The notes under the pieces were generated by a model. That model was given only the letters and a program-made list of their open reading frames with translations. It did no database searches and was not told where the DNA came from. Made by a program: the position numbers and the translations under genes. 43,205 nt of DNA from Streptomyces parvulus (lineage in GTDB: Bacteria > Actinomycetota > Actinomycetes > Streptomycetales > Streptomycetaceae), in the NCBI RefSeq assembly GCF_014648855.1, contig NZ_BMRX01000026.1:1-43205 (forward strand), in the 5' to 3' direction. Positions 1 to 6,857 of this stretch are shown here, in pieces (the stretch's first letter is position 1; each line of letters begins with the position of its first letter).

Positions 1-36
1 GACGGGCAGCACCACGACTTCGAGCTTCAGATCCAT
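1..36 (-). CDS. N-terminus of a leftward gene, possibly VOC/glyoxalase family (partial)
   Basis: Only the first 12 codons lie in the window; they read MDLKLEVVVLPV from an ATG at 36. A purine-rich stretch (GAAAGGGAAACGAAG on the minus strand) precedes the ATG and can serve as ribosome binding site. The opening resembles the first beta strand of VOC-superfamily proteins, which often begin with such a strand followed by a short aspartate-rich turn, but 12 residues cannot prove the family. The gene is preceded by a near-consensus promoter and two copies of a 19-bp palindrome, so expression is probably tightly repressed. The rest of the gene is off the left edge. Confidence 0.5.
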   Translation of the reverse strand, partial: MDLKLEVVVLPV

Positions 37-79
37 CTTCGTTTCCCTTTCGTGGACGGCGGCGGGTCGGCTCCACGCA

Positions 80-98
80 TCACCGGTTGAACTGGTGA
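80..98. promoter_or_regulatory. 19-bp palindromic operator, copy 1
   Basis: The sequence is TCACCGGTTGAACTGGTGA, with perfect TCACC/GGTGA outer arms and a partly symmetric centre. It lies just downstream of the -10 box of the leftward promoter at 101-129, where a bound repressor would block initiation. Matching sites are at 119-137, 1722-1740 and, with one arm mismatch, 32067-32085 in front of the CGNR regulator gene. Confidence 0.65.
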
Positions 99-100
99 GA

Positions 101-129
101 TCATTACGCTCCCGCATGTCACCTGTCAA
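101..129 (-). promoter_or_regulatory. Sigma70-type promoter of the leftward gene at the left edge
   Basis: Read on the minus strand there is a perfect -35 TTGACA (124-129), a 17-bp spacer and a -10 TAATGA (101-106). The -35 box is part of the palindrome at 119-137, and the palindrome at 80-98 begins just past the -10, so both operators sit on the promoter. Confidence 0.7.
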
Positions 130-137
130 GACGGTGA
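119..137. promoter_or_regulatory. 19-bp palindromic operator, copy 2
   Basis: The sequence TCACCTGTCAAGACGGTGA has perfect 5-bp arms around a 9-base centre and overlaps the -35 box of the leftward promoter. Its first base is 39 bases from that of copy 1, nearly four helical turns, so two dimers could bind on one DNA face. Confidence 0.65.
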
Positions 138-361
138 CGCTTTGCCAATACGTATCGCTCCTCCGGTCCCATGTGCGCTGGGGGCGAGGGCTGGAGTGTC
201 TGGGTTGAAATCGTCGAGAGTGCCAGTGCTCCGGCCACGGACATCGGTACCGGGTCCGAGATGCCCCGGATGCGCCCGTTTGGCGTAGCTATTACCGTAT
301 TTACGTGCTACATGCCTCAGGCCATTACACGTGTCCATAAGCGACGGAGAGGCGCTTTCCC
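138..361. other. Intergenic stretch upstream of the amidotransferase gene
   Basis: No gene is supported here. Near 285-311 there is a loose inverted repeat (GTAGC at 285-289, GCTAC at 307-311) in a locally AT-richer segment, a possible operator or promoter region for the rightward gene at 362. The ribosome binding site of that gene is GGAGAGG at 346-352. Confidence 0.35.
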
Positions 362-1057
362 ATGGCGAAGATACTTTTCGTGGTGTCCGGTGCTACGTAC
401 TGGGTGCTCAAGGACGGTACGAGGTACGCGACGGGCTACTGGGCCGAGGAGTTCGCGCTCCCGTACAAGAAGATCACCGAAGCGGGACACGAGGTCGTGG
501 TCGCCACACCCAACGGCGTGACGCCCAACGTCGACATGATGAGCCTGCGTCCCTCCATGGCCGGGGGTGAGGAGGGCGCCCTGGAGCTGGAGTCCATCAT
601 CCGGTCCGCCGAAGTCATGCGCAGGCCGCTGAAACTGTCGGACGTGCGCCTGGAGGACTACGACGCGGTCTATCTGCCCGGCGGGCACGGGCCGATGTCG
701 GACCTGTGGGAAGACGCCGACGCTGGACGGATCCTCACCGCGCAACTCGCGTCGGGCAAGCCGCTCGCGATCGTGTGCCACGCTCCCGCCGCCCTGCTGT
801 CCACGAGGATCCACGGAGAATCGCCGTTCAAGGGGTACCGGGTCACGGGCTTCACGAACGACGAGGAGGAGGCCGTGGGGCTGGCGGCCAGGGCGACATG
901 GTTGCTGGAGACCGAGCTCAAGGACAAGATCGGCGTCGAGTTCAGCCGGGGCGAGATGTGGGAGCCGTACATGGTCGAGGACCGGAACCTGATCACGGGG
1001 CAGAATCCGCACTCCGCCGCCATCCTCGCGGACCGGCTGCTGGAGATCCTCTCCTGA
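362..1057 (+). CDS. DJ-1/PfpI family class I glutamine amidotransferase-like protein (Hsp31-like)
   Basis: A 231-residue cytoplasmic protein. The nucleophile elbow is AIVCHAPAAL with Cys139 followed by His140, the family glutamate lies in YWAEEF (about residue 30), and the PGGHG loop is at 106-110. This arrangement fits the Hsp31-like branch, whose members are linked to glyoxalase III, deglycase or chaperone-like activity; which applies here cannot be read from sequence. The ATG at 362 follows GGAGAGG by nine bases. It is the first gene right of a divergent intergenic region and is followed after 56 bases, which include a hairpin, by a YbhB-like gene in the same direction. If the left-edge gene is a VOC protein, the pair would be a plausible electrophile-detoxification neighbourhood. 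Length is normal and nothing is missing. Confidence 0.9.
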   Translation: MAKILFVVSGATYWVLKDGTRYATGYWAEEFALPYKKITEAGHEVVVATPNGVTPNVDMMSLRPSMAGGEEGALELESIIRSAEVMRRPLKLSDVRLEDYDAVYLPGGHGPMSDLWEDADAGRILTAQLASGKPLAIVCHAPAALLSTRIHGESPFKGYRVTGFTNDEEEAVGLAARATWLLETELKDKIGVEFSRGEMWEPYMVEDRNLITGQNPHSAAILADRLLEILS

Positions 1058-1062
1058 GGCGG

Positions 1063-1094
1063 CCACCCCCCTCTGAGTGGGTGAGGGGGAGTGG
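1063..1094 (+). terminator. Hairpin between the amidotransferase and YbhB-like genes
   Basis: CCACCCCCCTC (1063-1073) can pair with GAGGGGGAGTGG (1083-1094) with one bulged base and a 9-base loop. There is no U-run. It may be a weak terminator or processing site that lowers expression of the downstream gene. Confidence 0.4.
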
Positions 1095-1113
1095 ACGTGG
1101 CACGGAGAAGCGG

Positions 1114-1659
1114 ATGACACGACTTCACGATCCCTACGGTGGGCTGCCCCCCGTTCCGGCCTTCAGCCTGCGCAGTGCGGACATCGCCGACGGGGAGATG
1201 TTGGATGTGGCCCAGACCAGCGCCATCTTCGGCGGCCCGGGGCGCGACCGCTCGCCGCACCTGGCGTGGGAGGGCCATCCATCGGGGACGGCGAGCTTCG
1301 CCGTCACCTGCTTCGACCCGGACGCCCTGACGGTCAGCGGCTTCTGGCACTGGGCCCTGTACGACCTGCCCGCCTCCGTGACCGAGTTGCCCGCCGGCGC
1401 CGGAGATGGCGAAGGGGACGCGACTCCGGCCGGCGCGCGGATGCTGGCGAACGACGCAGGACGGCGAGGCTACCTGGGGGCCGCTCCTCCTCCGGGAGAG
1501 ATCCCGCATCGCTACATGTTCGTAGTGCACGCCCTGGACGTCGCCAGGCTCGAGGTCAGTCCGGACGCGACCCCGGCTTGGCTGGGGTTCCGCCTTGTCG
1601 CCCACGCCCTGGGACGGGCCAGACTGTCGCCGGTCTTCGGCCTCCCGGCCACTTCCTGA
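1114..1659 (+). CDS. YbhB/YbcL family Raf kinase inhibitor-like protein (PEBP family)
   Basis: A 181-residue protein of the bacterial phosphatidylethanolamine-binding protein family. Family hallmarks are the early FxSxDxxxG-type segment (FSLRSADIADGE), the RSPHLAW strand, the central CFDPDAL and the FWHWALYDLP core that lines the ligand pocket, and the late HRYMFVVHALD strand. The ATG at 1114 is chosen because GGAGAAGCGG lies directly upstream; the frame is open further 5' but that part overlaps the amidotransferase gene. The family binds phospholipid headgroups or small anions; the bacterial role is poorly known. It has no signal peptide, so it is probably cytoplasmic. Confidence 0.88.
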   Translation: MTRLHDPYGGLPPVPAFSLRSADIADGEMLDVAQTSAIFGGPGRDRSPHLAWEGHPSGTASFAVTCFDPDALTVSGFWHWALYDLPASVTELPAGAGDGEGDATPAGARMLANDAGRRGYLGAAPPPGEIPHRYMFVVHALDVARLEVSPDATPAWLGFRLVAHALGRARLSPVFGLPATS

Positions 1660-1721
1660 AGCCGGGGGCGGCGGGTGGCCGCGGCCGGAGGGGCGGCTAG
1701 CGCTCGCATTCCGATCGTTCG

Positions 1722-1740
1722 TCACCTGTCAAAGTGGTGA
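1722..1740. promoter_or_regulatory. 19-bp palindromic operator, copy 3
   Basis: TCACCTGTCAAAGTGGTGA shares its first 11 bases with copy 2 and has the same TCACC-N9-GGTGA geometry. It lies 60 bases before the small gene at 1800 and 63 bases after the YbhB-like gene. I cannot assign clear -35/-10 boxes on the plus strand. Confidence 0.6.
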
Positions 1741-1799
1741 TTCTGCCTTCGGTCGGGCATCATGGCCAGCCGGAGTAGCCGACACAGGAAGGCGATGGC

Positions 1800-1976
1800 A
1801 TGAGCAGCCATGAGCGCGATCGCGGCGGTACGCGTCGCGGCGAGGATCCGATCGAGGCGTTGCTGCGCCGGGTGAACTGCAACGACAGGCGCGAGAGGCA
1901 CGGGTGCGAGGTCGAACGAGCCGCATTGGCGGCGCACAGGCTTGCTGCCGCTACATACCTCGCCGCAGCGCTGTGA
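1800..1976 (+). CDS. Small hypothetical protein, 58 residues
   Basis: The frame begins MSSHERDRGGTRRGEDP and ends LAAATYLAAAL, with a charged N-terminal half, two cysteines (in RVNCNDR and HGCEVE) and an alanine-rich helical C-terminus. A good ribosome binding site, AGGAAGG, lies at 1786-1792, eight bases before the ATG. The gene stands alone between two intergenic stretches and is preceded by the 19-bp operator at 1722. I recognise no domain. Support is the ribosome binding site, the operator and the lack of any competing frame; the protein itself could still be spurious. Confidence 0.45.
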   Translation: MSSHERDRGGTRRGEDPIEALLRRVNCNDRRERHGCEVERAALAAHRLAAATYLAAAL

Positions 1977-2073
1977 GTGGTGGACGCGGCGTCAGATGAG
2001 CGAGGCGGCGGGCGCTTTGACGGCGGGGGAGATGCTCCGGACGCCTCCGTGAGAGAGATCGGCATCACATATC

Positions 2074-2102
2074 TTGCTTGACGCATCAAGTAAATATATA
2101 TT
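2074..2102 (+). promoter_or_regulatory. Promoter with CTTG-N6-CAAG operator for the membrane/DedA/PEP operon
   Basis: A -35 TTGCTT (2074-2079), 17-bp spacer and -10 TATATT (2097-2102) stand in a marked AT-rich island. The perfect inverted repeat CTTGACGCATCAAG (2077-2090) sits between the two boxes, the classic position for a repressor. The start codon of the first gene is 30 bases downstream. Related repeats are found at 11319, 30982 and 34990. Confidence 0.6.
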
Positions 2103-2131
2103 TGCTTCGTCAACCAAGTGAGGGGGATGCC

Positions 2132-2881
2132 GTGCACACCCATGCCGCCAAGACCCCGGGCATCGAAGTCCGGGCGTCCGTTCGTCCGATCGGCAGTCAC
2201 CCGGGCGGGACCGTCCGGGAGGGGCGTGTCCCCGGGTGGCTGCGCCGGCTGAGCACGGGGGTGGCCGCGACCGCGATGCTCCACGGCGCCCTCCTCGGTG
2301 TCTTCCCCCGGGGCGAGCCCTACCCCGCACTCGCCCGGAGCGGCACGACGCAGATGCTGTCCTCCCTGGACGCGCTCGTCCCCTGGACCCTCACCGCGCT
2401 GGTCCTGCTCTGGCTGGCCGGCCGGCAGCCGGCGCTCTACGCCCGGGGGGCGCTCGCGCTGCTGCTGACCGCGGCGGCAGGGCTCGCCTACTCCTGCTGG
2501 ACGGATCCCGGTGGCCTCCCGGCGCGCGAGGGAAGTCTTTTCCGCGACTACGCGGCGCTGCCCGGCGCTCTCACTGGCTGGTATCTGCTGACGGCACTCG
2601 CCATGGCGGCCGCGGCCCCCTCGATCCGGGTGCGCATCCTCGTCGCGACGGCAGGCTCGGGTGCCGTGGTCATTTCCGTCCTGCCCTCCGCGGACCCCGT
2701 GACGGCCGCCATTTTCGCCGCAGCCGTACCCCTGCTGGCCTGGTTCCTCACGGGCCGGCTCCCCGGGCGGCGAGCGCGGCGCCGCCGTCGCGCCGACGCC
2801 TGGTACCCCGGTGGGGAGGCGATGCCCCCGCGCGATCGTGCCAAGGCTGGCGCCTGCGCCCCGACGCGTCGGGCCGGCTGA
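2132..2881 (+). CDS. Integral membrane protein of unknown function
   Basis: First gene of a four-gene operon. The GTG at 2132 (VHTHAAKTPG) is preferred because AGGGGGATGC lies immediately upstream; the frame extends 54 bases further 5' but that part overlaps the promoter. The 249-residue product has a basic N-terminus of about 40 residues, then about five hydrophobic segments, for example TAMLHGALLGVF, VPWTLTALVLLWLAG, ALALLLTAAAGLAYSCW, WYLLTALAMAAAAP and AAIFAAAVPLLAWFLTG, and a strongly basic cytoplasmic tail (GRRARRRRRADAW). I recognise no family. It ends five bases before the DedA gene, so the two are probably translationally coupled and may work together in the membrane. Confidence 0.75.
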   Translation: MHTHAAKTPGIEVRASVRPIGSHPGGTVREGRVPGWLRRLSTGVAATAMLHGALLGVFPRGEPYPALARSGTTQMLSSLDALVPWTLTALVLLWLAGRQPALYARGALALLLTAAAGLAYSCWTDPGGLPAREGSLFRDYAALPGALTGWYLLTALAMAAAAPSIRVRILVATAGSGAVVISVLPSADPVTAAIFAAAVPLLAWFLTGRLPGRRARRRRRADAWYPGGEAMPPRDRAKAGACAPTRRAG

Positions 2882-2886
2882 GCGTC

Positions 2887-3579
2887 ATGCACCTCGATGC
2901 CATGCTCCAGGCGGCCGGTTGGTGGACGTACGCCGTCGTCTTCCTTCTGACGGCCGCCGAGACCAGTGCCTTCGTCGGCCTGCTGGTTCCGGGGGAGAGT
3001 GCCGTGCTGGCGGCGGCCGCCGTCGCGGGCCACGGCGAACTGAACGCCCCCTTGCTCGCCGCCGCCGTGGTCACTGGTGCCGTTACCGGTGACAACCTCG
3101 GCTTCGCCCTGGGCCGTCGATGCCGGCGACGACTGGGGAGGAGAGGGGCCCCCGGGATCGCGGGGAGTCACCGTGACGGACGGGCGAGGGCCTTCCTGGC
3201 GCACCACGGCGGTGCGGCGCTCTTCACCGGCAAGTTCATCGGCTTCGCCCGGACCTTCCTGCCTTACGCAGCCGGTTCGTCCGGTATGCCTTACCGGCGC
3301 TTCTTCCTCTACAGCACCACCGCGTCGCTGGTGTGGGGCACCGGCACCGTGCTGGTCGGCTACTTCACCGGCCCGGCCGCCGTCGAGCTGCTGCACAGGG
3401 CCGGACTGATCGGTCTCCTCGTCCTCTCCACCGCGGCCGCCGCGATCCTCGGCGTCGCACGGATCCGGGCCCGCCGCCGACAGCGGCGTCCTGGATCCAC
3501 GGTGGTGGCCTCCGGCGGGCCGCGGAATCGGGCACCGCGGAAGGACGCGGTCAACTACACGTACGCACAGGAGAGATAG
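2887..3579 (+). CDS. DedA family membrane protein
   Basis: A 230-residue membrane protein. The DedA (SNARE-associated/VTT) signature is clear: an early ETSAFVGLLVPGESAVLAAA segment, the GDNLGFALGRRCRRR turn and the later GKFIGFARTFLPYAAGSSGM segment with its conserved Arg and Pro, followed by a WGTGTVLVGYF helix. Family members act as phospholipid (undecaprenyl phosphate or phosphatidylethanolamine) scramblases or flippases and affect membrane potential and drug resistance. The C-terminal 40 residues are basic and proline/glycine-rich, longer than in many DedA proteins. The ATG at 2887 lies five bases past the previous stop without a strong ribosome binding site, suggesting coupling. The stop is only two bases before the next gene. 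Confidence 0.88.
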   Translation: MHLDAMLQAAGWWTYAVVFLLTAAETSAFVGLLVPGESAVLAAAAVAGHGELNAPLLAAAVVTGAVTGDNLGFALGRRCRRRLGRRGAPGIAGSHRDGRARAFLAHHGGAALFTGKFIGFARTFLPYAAGSSGMPYRRFFLYSTTASLVWGTGTVLVGYFTGPAAVELLHRAGLIGLLVLSTAAAAILGVARIRARRRQRRPGSTVVASGGPRNRAPRKDAVNYTYAQER

Positions 3580-3581
3580 CC

Positions 3582-5678
3582 ATGCGATTCGAGGCTGCGG
3601 AATGGGCCGTGGTGCCCCTGAACAACCCTTGGGCGAGGGACGCCGCCGTCACCGGCGCCAAGGCCGCCCACCTGGCCCGGGCCGCCGTGGCGGGGCTGCC
3701 CGTCCTGCCGGGTTTCGTACTCGTACCAGCCGCCCGCGTTCCCGCCGCCCTCACCGGGGACGAGGTACTGCGCCTCGCCTGGCGGACGCTGGCCGGCGAA
3801 AAGGGCCGGGAACCTCTCGTCGTCCGGTCCTCCTCCCTCTACGAGGACACCGGGCACTCCTCCATGGCGGGCCGTTTCGACTCCGTGCTGGACGTACGGG
3901 GCTGGGACTCCTTCGTCTCAGCCGTCCGGACGGTGCTGGCCTCCGCCCGGCGGGTTAGGCCGCTGCGTCCGGTCGCCGGGGACCTGCCCGCCGACGGCAT
4001 GGCGGTCCTGGTGCAACCGATGCTGAGGTCGGCCGTCGGCGGTGTGATGTTCGGCGCCGACCCCGTCGAGGGCCGCACCGACCGCATCCTGGTGAGCGCG
4101 GTCCGGGGCGGCCCCGACCAACTCGTGGACGGCAGCACCCAGGGGGTGCGCCAGCAGCTCACTCGACGCGCCCGGCCGGTGGGCGACGGCACCGTCCCGC
4201 GAGGCGGCGGGCGTCTGCTCACGCGGCGCAAGCGACACCAGCTGGTCGGCCTGGCCAAGTCGGCCGAGCGCGTCTTCGGCGGTCCGCAGGACATGGAGTT
4301 CGGGTTCGACGGCGACGGGCGGCTGTGGCTGTTCCAGTCCCGTCCCATCACCGCCATGCCCCCGCGTCCCTCGCGCGGTGCCCGGCTGCTCGGCCCCGGT
4401 CCGGTCGCCGAGACCCTTCCCGGGGTGCTCCAGCCGCTCGAGGAGGACCTGTGGGTGACGCCCATGTCGCATGGTCTGACCGTGGCGCTCGACATCGCCG
4501 GCGCCGCGCCGCGCCGCCGGCTGCGGCGCCTGCCGGTGGTGACCACCGTGCACGGCAGGGCCGTGGCCGATCTGCGCCTGCTGGGCGCGGTGCCTCCCGC
4601 CCATCCCTTCCTCGACCGGATCAACACCGCGAACGGGGCAAGGCGGGCGGCGGCGGCCTGGCGGGTGGGACGGCTGCGCTCCGCCCTGCCGCTCCTGGCG
4701 GTCGATCTCATGGCGGACGTCGACCGCGCCCTGGCCGGCTTCCCGCCGACCGCTGACATGCTCAGCGGCCACCTCCTCGACGCGGTCGCCTGGGGGCGGC
4801 AGGCCCTGTCCGCCCTGCACGCCCAGGAGTCATTGGCAGGCGCGCTGCTCGGAGGAGGAAGCGGTGCGACGGCCGCGGGCGAAGGACTGGCGGAACTGGC
4901 CGAGAGCCGCGGACAGGGGCTCAGTCACGACGAGCTGGTCGCGCGGCACCCGGTCCTCCTGTCCCTGCTTCCTCCCGCACTCGCCGGTCGTGCGCCGCTC
5001 CCGGAGGTCGACAACGTCACCCTCCTGCCCCGGGGCGTCGACTCCCTGCCGGTACGGGAGGGCCTGCGGCTGCGCATCCGCTGGGTGCAGGAGATGCAGA
5101 TCCGGATGCTCTCGGTGCTGGCCCGCCGGCTGGGGGCCGGGCACGCGGCTATCCCTCCGTCCCGCCTGGCCCTGCTGCGCTGGCACGAACTGGTGCGCGC
5201 CGCCCGCGGCGAAGGGCTCCCGGCCGACCTCGCCGAGAGAGTCCCACGGCCGCGGAGCGGTCCCCTGCCAGCGGCGTTCCGGCTCGCCGAGGACGTTCCG
5301 GTCGCCGAGAATCAGCCCCGGCCGGACGCGCCCGGCCAGGGAGAGGGCGCGGGTGGCGGCTTCGGCGCTGGGACGGCCTGGTACGGGCAGGGCGAGCGCC
5401 CGGAGCGTCCGGTGCTGGTCGTCAGGTTCCTGGACCCGGCCTTGGCCACTTTGTTGCCGGGCCTGGCCGGACTCGTGGCGCAGACGGGCAGCCCACTCTC
5501 GCACCTCGCCGTTCTCGCGCGCGAACACCAGGTGCCCACCGCGGTGGGCGTCACCGACGCGACCGAGCGCTTTCCGGAGGGCACCCCCCTGACCGTCGAC
5601 GGAGTCACGGGAGCCGTGGAAGTCGGCGAACTGCCCCCCGCCGCATCGACCTCCGCGCGACAGGAGCCGGCCGCGTGA
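3582..5678 (+). CDS. PEP-utilising/pyruvate phosphate dikinase-like phosphotransferase (RPH-like architecture)
   Basis: A 698-residue protein in three parts. Residues 1 to about 270 form a PPDK-type ATP-binding domain: VTGAKAAHLARA, VVRSSSLYEDTGHSSMAG (normally VRSSATAED..SFAG), GGVMFGADPV and MEFGFDGDGRLWLFQSRPIT. Residues about 280-600 are a less conserved helical domain starting PLEEDLWVTPMSHGLTVAL. Residues about 600-690 are the mobile phosphohistidine domain with TGSPLSHLAVLAREHQVPT, where His641 would carry the phosphoryl group. The order ATP domain, middle domain, His domain matches rifampin phosphotransferase and related enzymes rather than true PEP synthase, but the protein is shorter than the roughly 860-residue RPH and its substrate is unknown. 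GGAGAGATAGCC precedes the ATG. It overlaps the next gene by four bases. Confidence 0.82.
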   Translation: MRFEAAEWAVVPLNNPWARDAAVTGAKAAHLARAAVAGLPVLPGFVLVPAARVPAALTGDEVLRLAWRTLAGEKGREPLVVRSSSLYEDTGHSSMAGRFDSVLDVRGWDSFVSAVRTVLASARRVRPLRPVAGDLPADGMAVLVQPMLRSAVGGVMFGADPVEGRTDRILVSAVRGGPDQLVDGSTQGVRQQLTRRARPVGDGTVPRGGGRLLTRRKRHQLVGLAKSAERVFGGPQDMEFGFDGDGRLWLFQSRPITAMPPRPSRGARLLGPGPVAETLPGVLQPLEEDLWVTPMSHGLTVALDIAGAAPRRRLRRLPVVTTVHGRAVADLRLLGAVPPAHPFLDRINTANGARRAAAAWRVGRLRSALPLLAVDLMADVDRALAGFPPTADMLSGHLLDAVAWGRQALSALHAQESLAGALLGGGSGATAAGEGLAELAESRGQGLSHDELVARHPVLLSLLPPALAGRAPLPEVDNVTLLPRGVDSLPVREGLRLRIRWVQEMQIRMLSVLARRLGAGHAAIPPSRLALLRWHELVRAARGEGLPADLAERVPRPRSGPLPAAFRLAEDVPVAENQPRPDAPGQGEGAGGGFGAGTAWYGQGERPERPVLVVRFLDPALATLLPGLAGLVAQTGSPLSHLAVLAREHQVPTAVGVTDATERFPEGTPLTVDGVTGAVEVGELPPAASTSARQEPAA

Positions 5679-6568
5679 AGGCTCTGAAACTGGCCGGGTA
5701 CGCCTTCGGCGGACTGTCCGGCCTCTACGCCGCCTATTACACGGTTCTGTACCTGACCCGATGGGAGTGGCAGCGGGCGCTGATCTCGGCGGTGCTGTTC
5801 CTGATCATCGAGGTGCTCCTCGCCGCCGTGGTCCTCCTCACCCGGTTCGCCCGGCTGGAGAACCGGCTGGACGAGTCCGTCGCCCGCATGGAGGACGTCC
5901 GTGACCGTCTGGAGCGGACCAGAGCACCGGCCCGGGGCCGTTTCACCTGGCTGGCGCCGACGGCCCTGGACGAGGTGGGCGGCCCTCAGCGCACCTTCGT
6001 CTTCGTGCCGGTGCTGATGGTGGCGGGCGCGGCCCTGTCCGGGCTCGCGGCGATCCTCCAGAGGATCGCCGCGGCCACTGTGGGACGGGGCGCCGAGCGG
6101 CGGCTGGCCGGGCGTCTTACGGCGTTGACCGCCCCTCCCGCCGGTGCGAAGGAATCCCTGGAGGACCATCCCGCGGTACCGCGAGTCCGTCCCGTGCGCC
6201 GGACGCTGTCCGTAGCGGGGGTCGTGGGGTGTCTGCTGCTCGTCCCGCTCCTGTGGTCCGCCCTCGCGGACGCCACCCAGACCCGGCCCGAACCACCCTC
6301 CCACGCGGCACGCAGCACCGTGACCTTCCAGGTGCAGACCCGTGGAATCCAGGACACCGGAGGGGCGCGGCTCGCCGCGGACGACCTCTGGCAGACCTGT
6401 CGCCGTTCGACGGCGTCGTCCAACCAGGACGCCCGCCTGACCAGGGTGCGTGACGGGGTGTACGTCGCCGTCATCCGTCCCGCGCTGCCTCCGCACGACC
6501 TGATGCGCCTGCACGGCTGTCTCCAGGACGCCAACACCAACCGGACGAGCGCTGTCGTGCTGCGCTGA
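5675..6568 (+). CDS. Membrane protein with coiled linker and extracytoplasmic domain, unknown function
   Basis: A 297-residue protein starting at a GTG whose last two bases form the stop of the previous gene (GTGA overlap), so it is coupled to the phosphotransferase. Hydrophobic segments lie at about 6-27, 37-58, 108-128 and 181-202. Residues about 59-83 (RFARLENRLDESVARMEDVRDRLE) form a short coiled coil. After the last membrane segment comes a C-terminal domain of about 95 residues with two cysteines (WQTCRRS and LHGCLQD), likely outside the cell. I recognise no family. Position as last gene of the operon suggests that it anchors or senses for the phosphotransferase. Confidence 0.75.
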   Translation: MKALKLAGYAFGGLSGLYAAYYTVLYLTRWEWQRALISAVLFLIIEVLLAAVVLLTRFARLENRLDESVARMEDVRDRLERTRAPARGRFTWLAPTALDEVGGPQRTFVFVPVLMVAGAALSGLAAILQRIAAATVGRGAERRLAGRLTALTAPPAGAKESLEDHPAVPRVRPVRRTLSVAGVVGCLLLVPLLWSALADATQTRPEPPSHAARSTVTFQVQTRGIQDTGGARLAADDLWQTCRRSTASSNQDARLTRVRDGVYVAVIRPALPPHDLMRLHGCLQDANTNRTSAVVLR

Positions 6569-6597
6569 GCCGGACGCGCGGGCCGCCGACCGCCTCC

Positions 6598-6611
6598 GGG
6601 AGGATCCTCCC
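6598..6611. terminator. Perfect 14-bp palindrome after the four-gene operon
   Basis: GGGAGGATCCTCCC is self-complementary and flanked by CC/GG, 30 bases past the stop at 6568. With no loop and no U-run it is a weak candidate terminator. Nothing else is recognisable between 6569 and 6857. Confidence 0.25.
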
Positions 6612-6857
6612 CGGCGGGAGCCGGACCACCTCTCGGACCGGGTCACCGGGTGTTTACTGGACATGTCCGGCCGTACCGCCGATGTCACCCCGTCGGCGCA
6701 ATCGGTTCCGCAAGTTTCGGGAGAGGCCCGCCGCGACCGGTGATGCCCTTCCGGCGGAACCCGAGCCGCATGGCACGGCCGGCGGCCGCGTCCCCGCGCC
6801 GGGGACGAACGGCGGGCGACGAGCCGGGCTCGCGCCGGTGCCCCCGCTCACCGAAGA

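Noticed and set aside
3582..5678. Calling the phosphotransferase a rifampin phosphotransferase
   Set aside because: Domain order fits, but the protein is much shorter than known enzymes, the ATP-domain motif is divergent and the middle domain shows no rifamycin-binding residues that I can identify.
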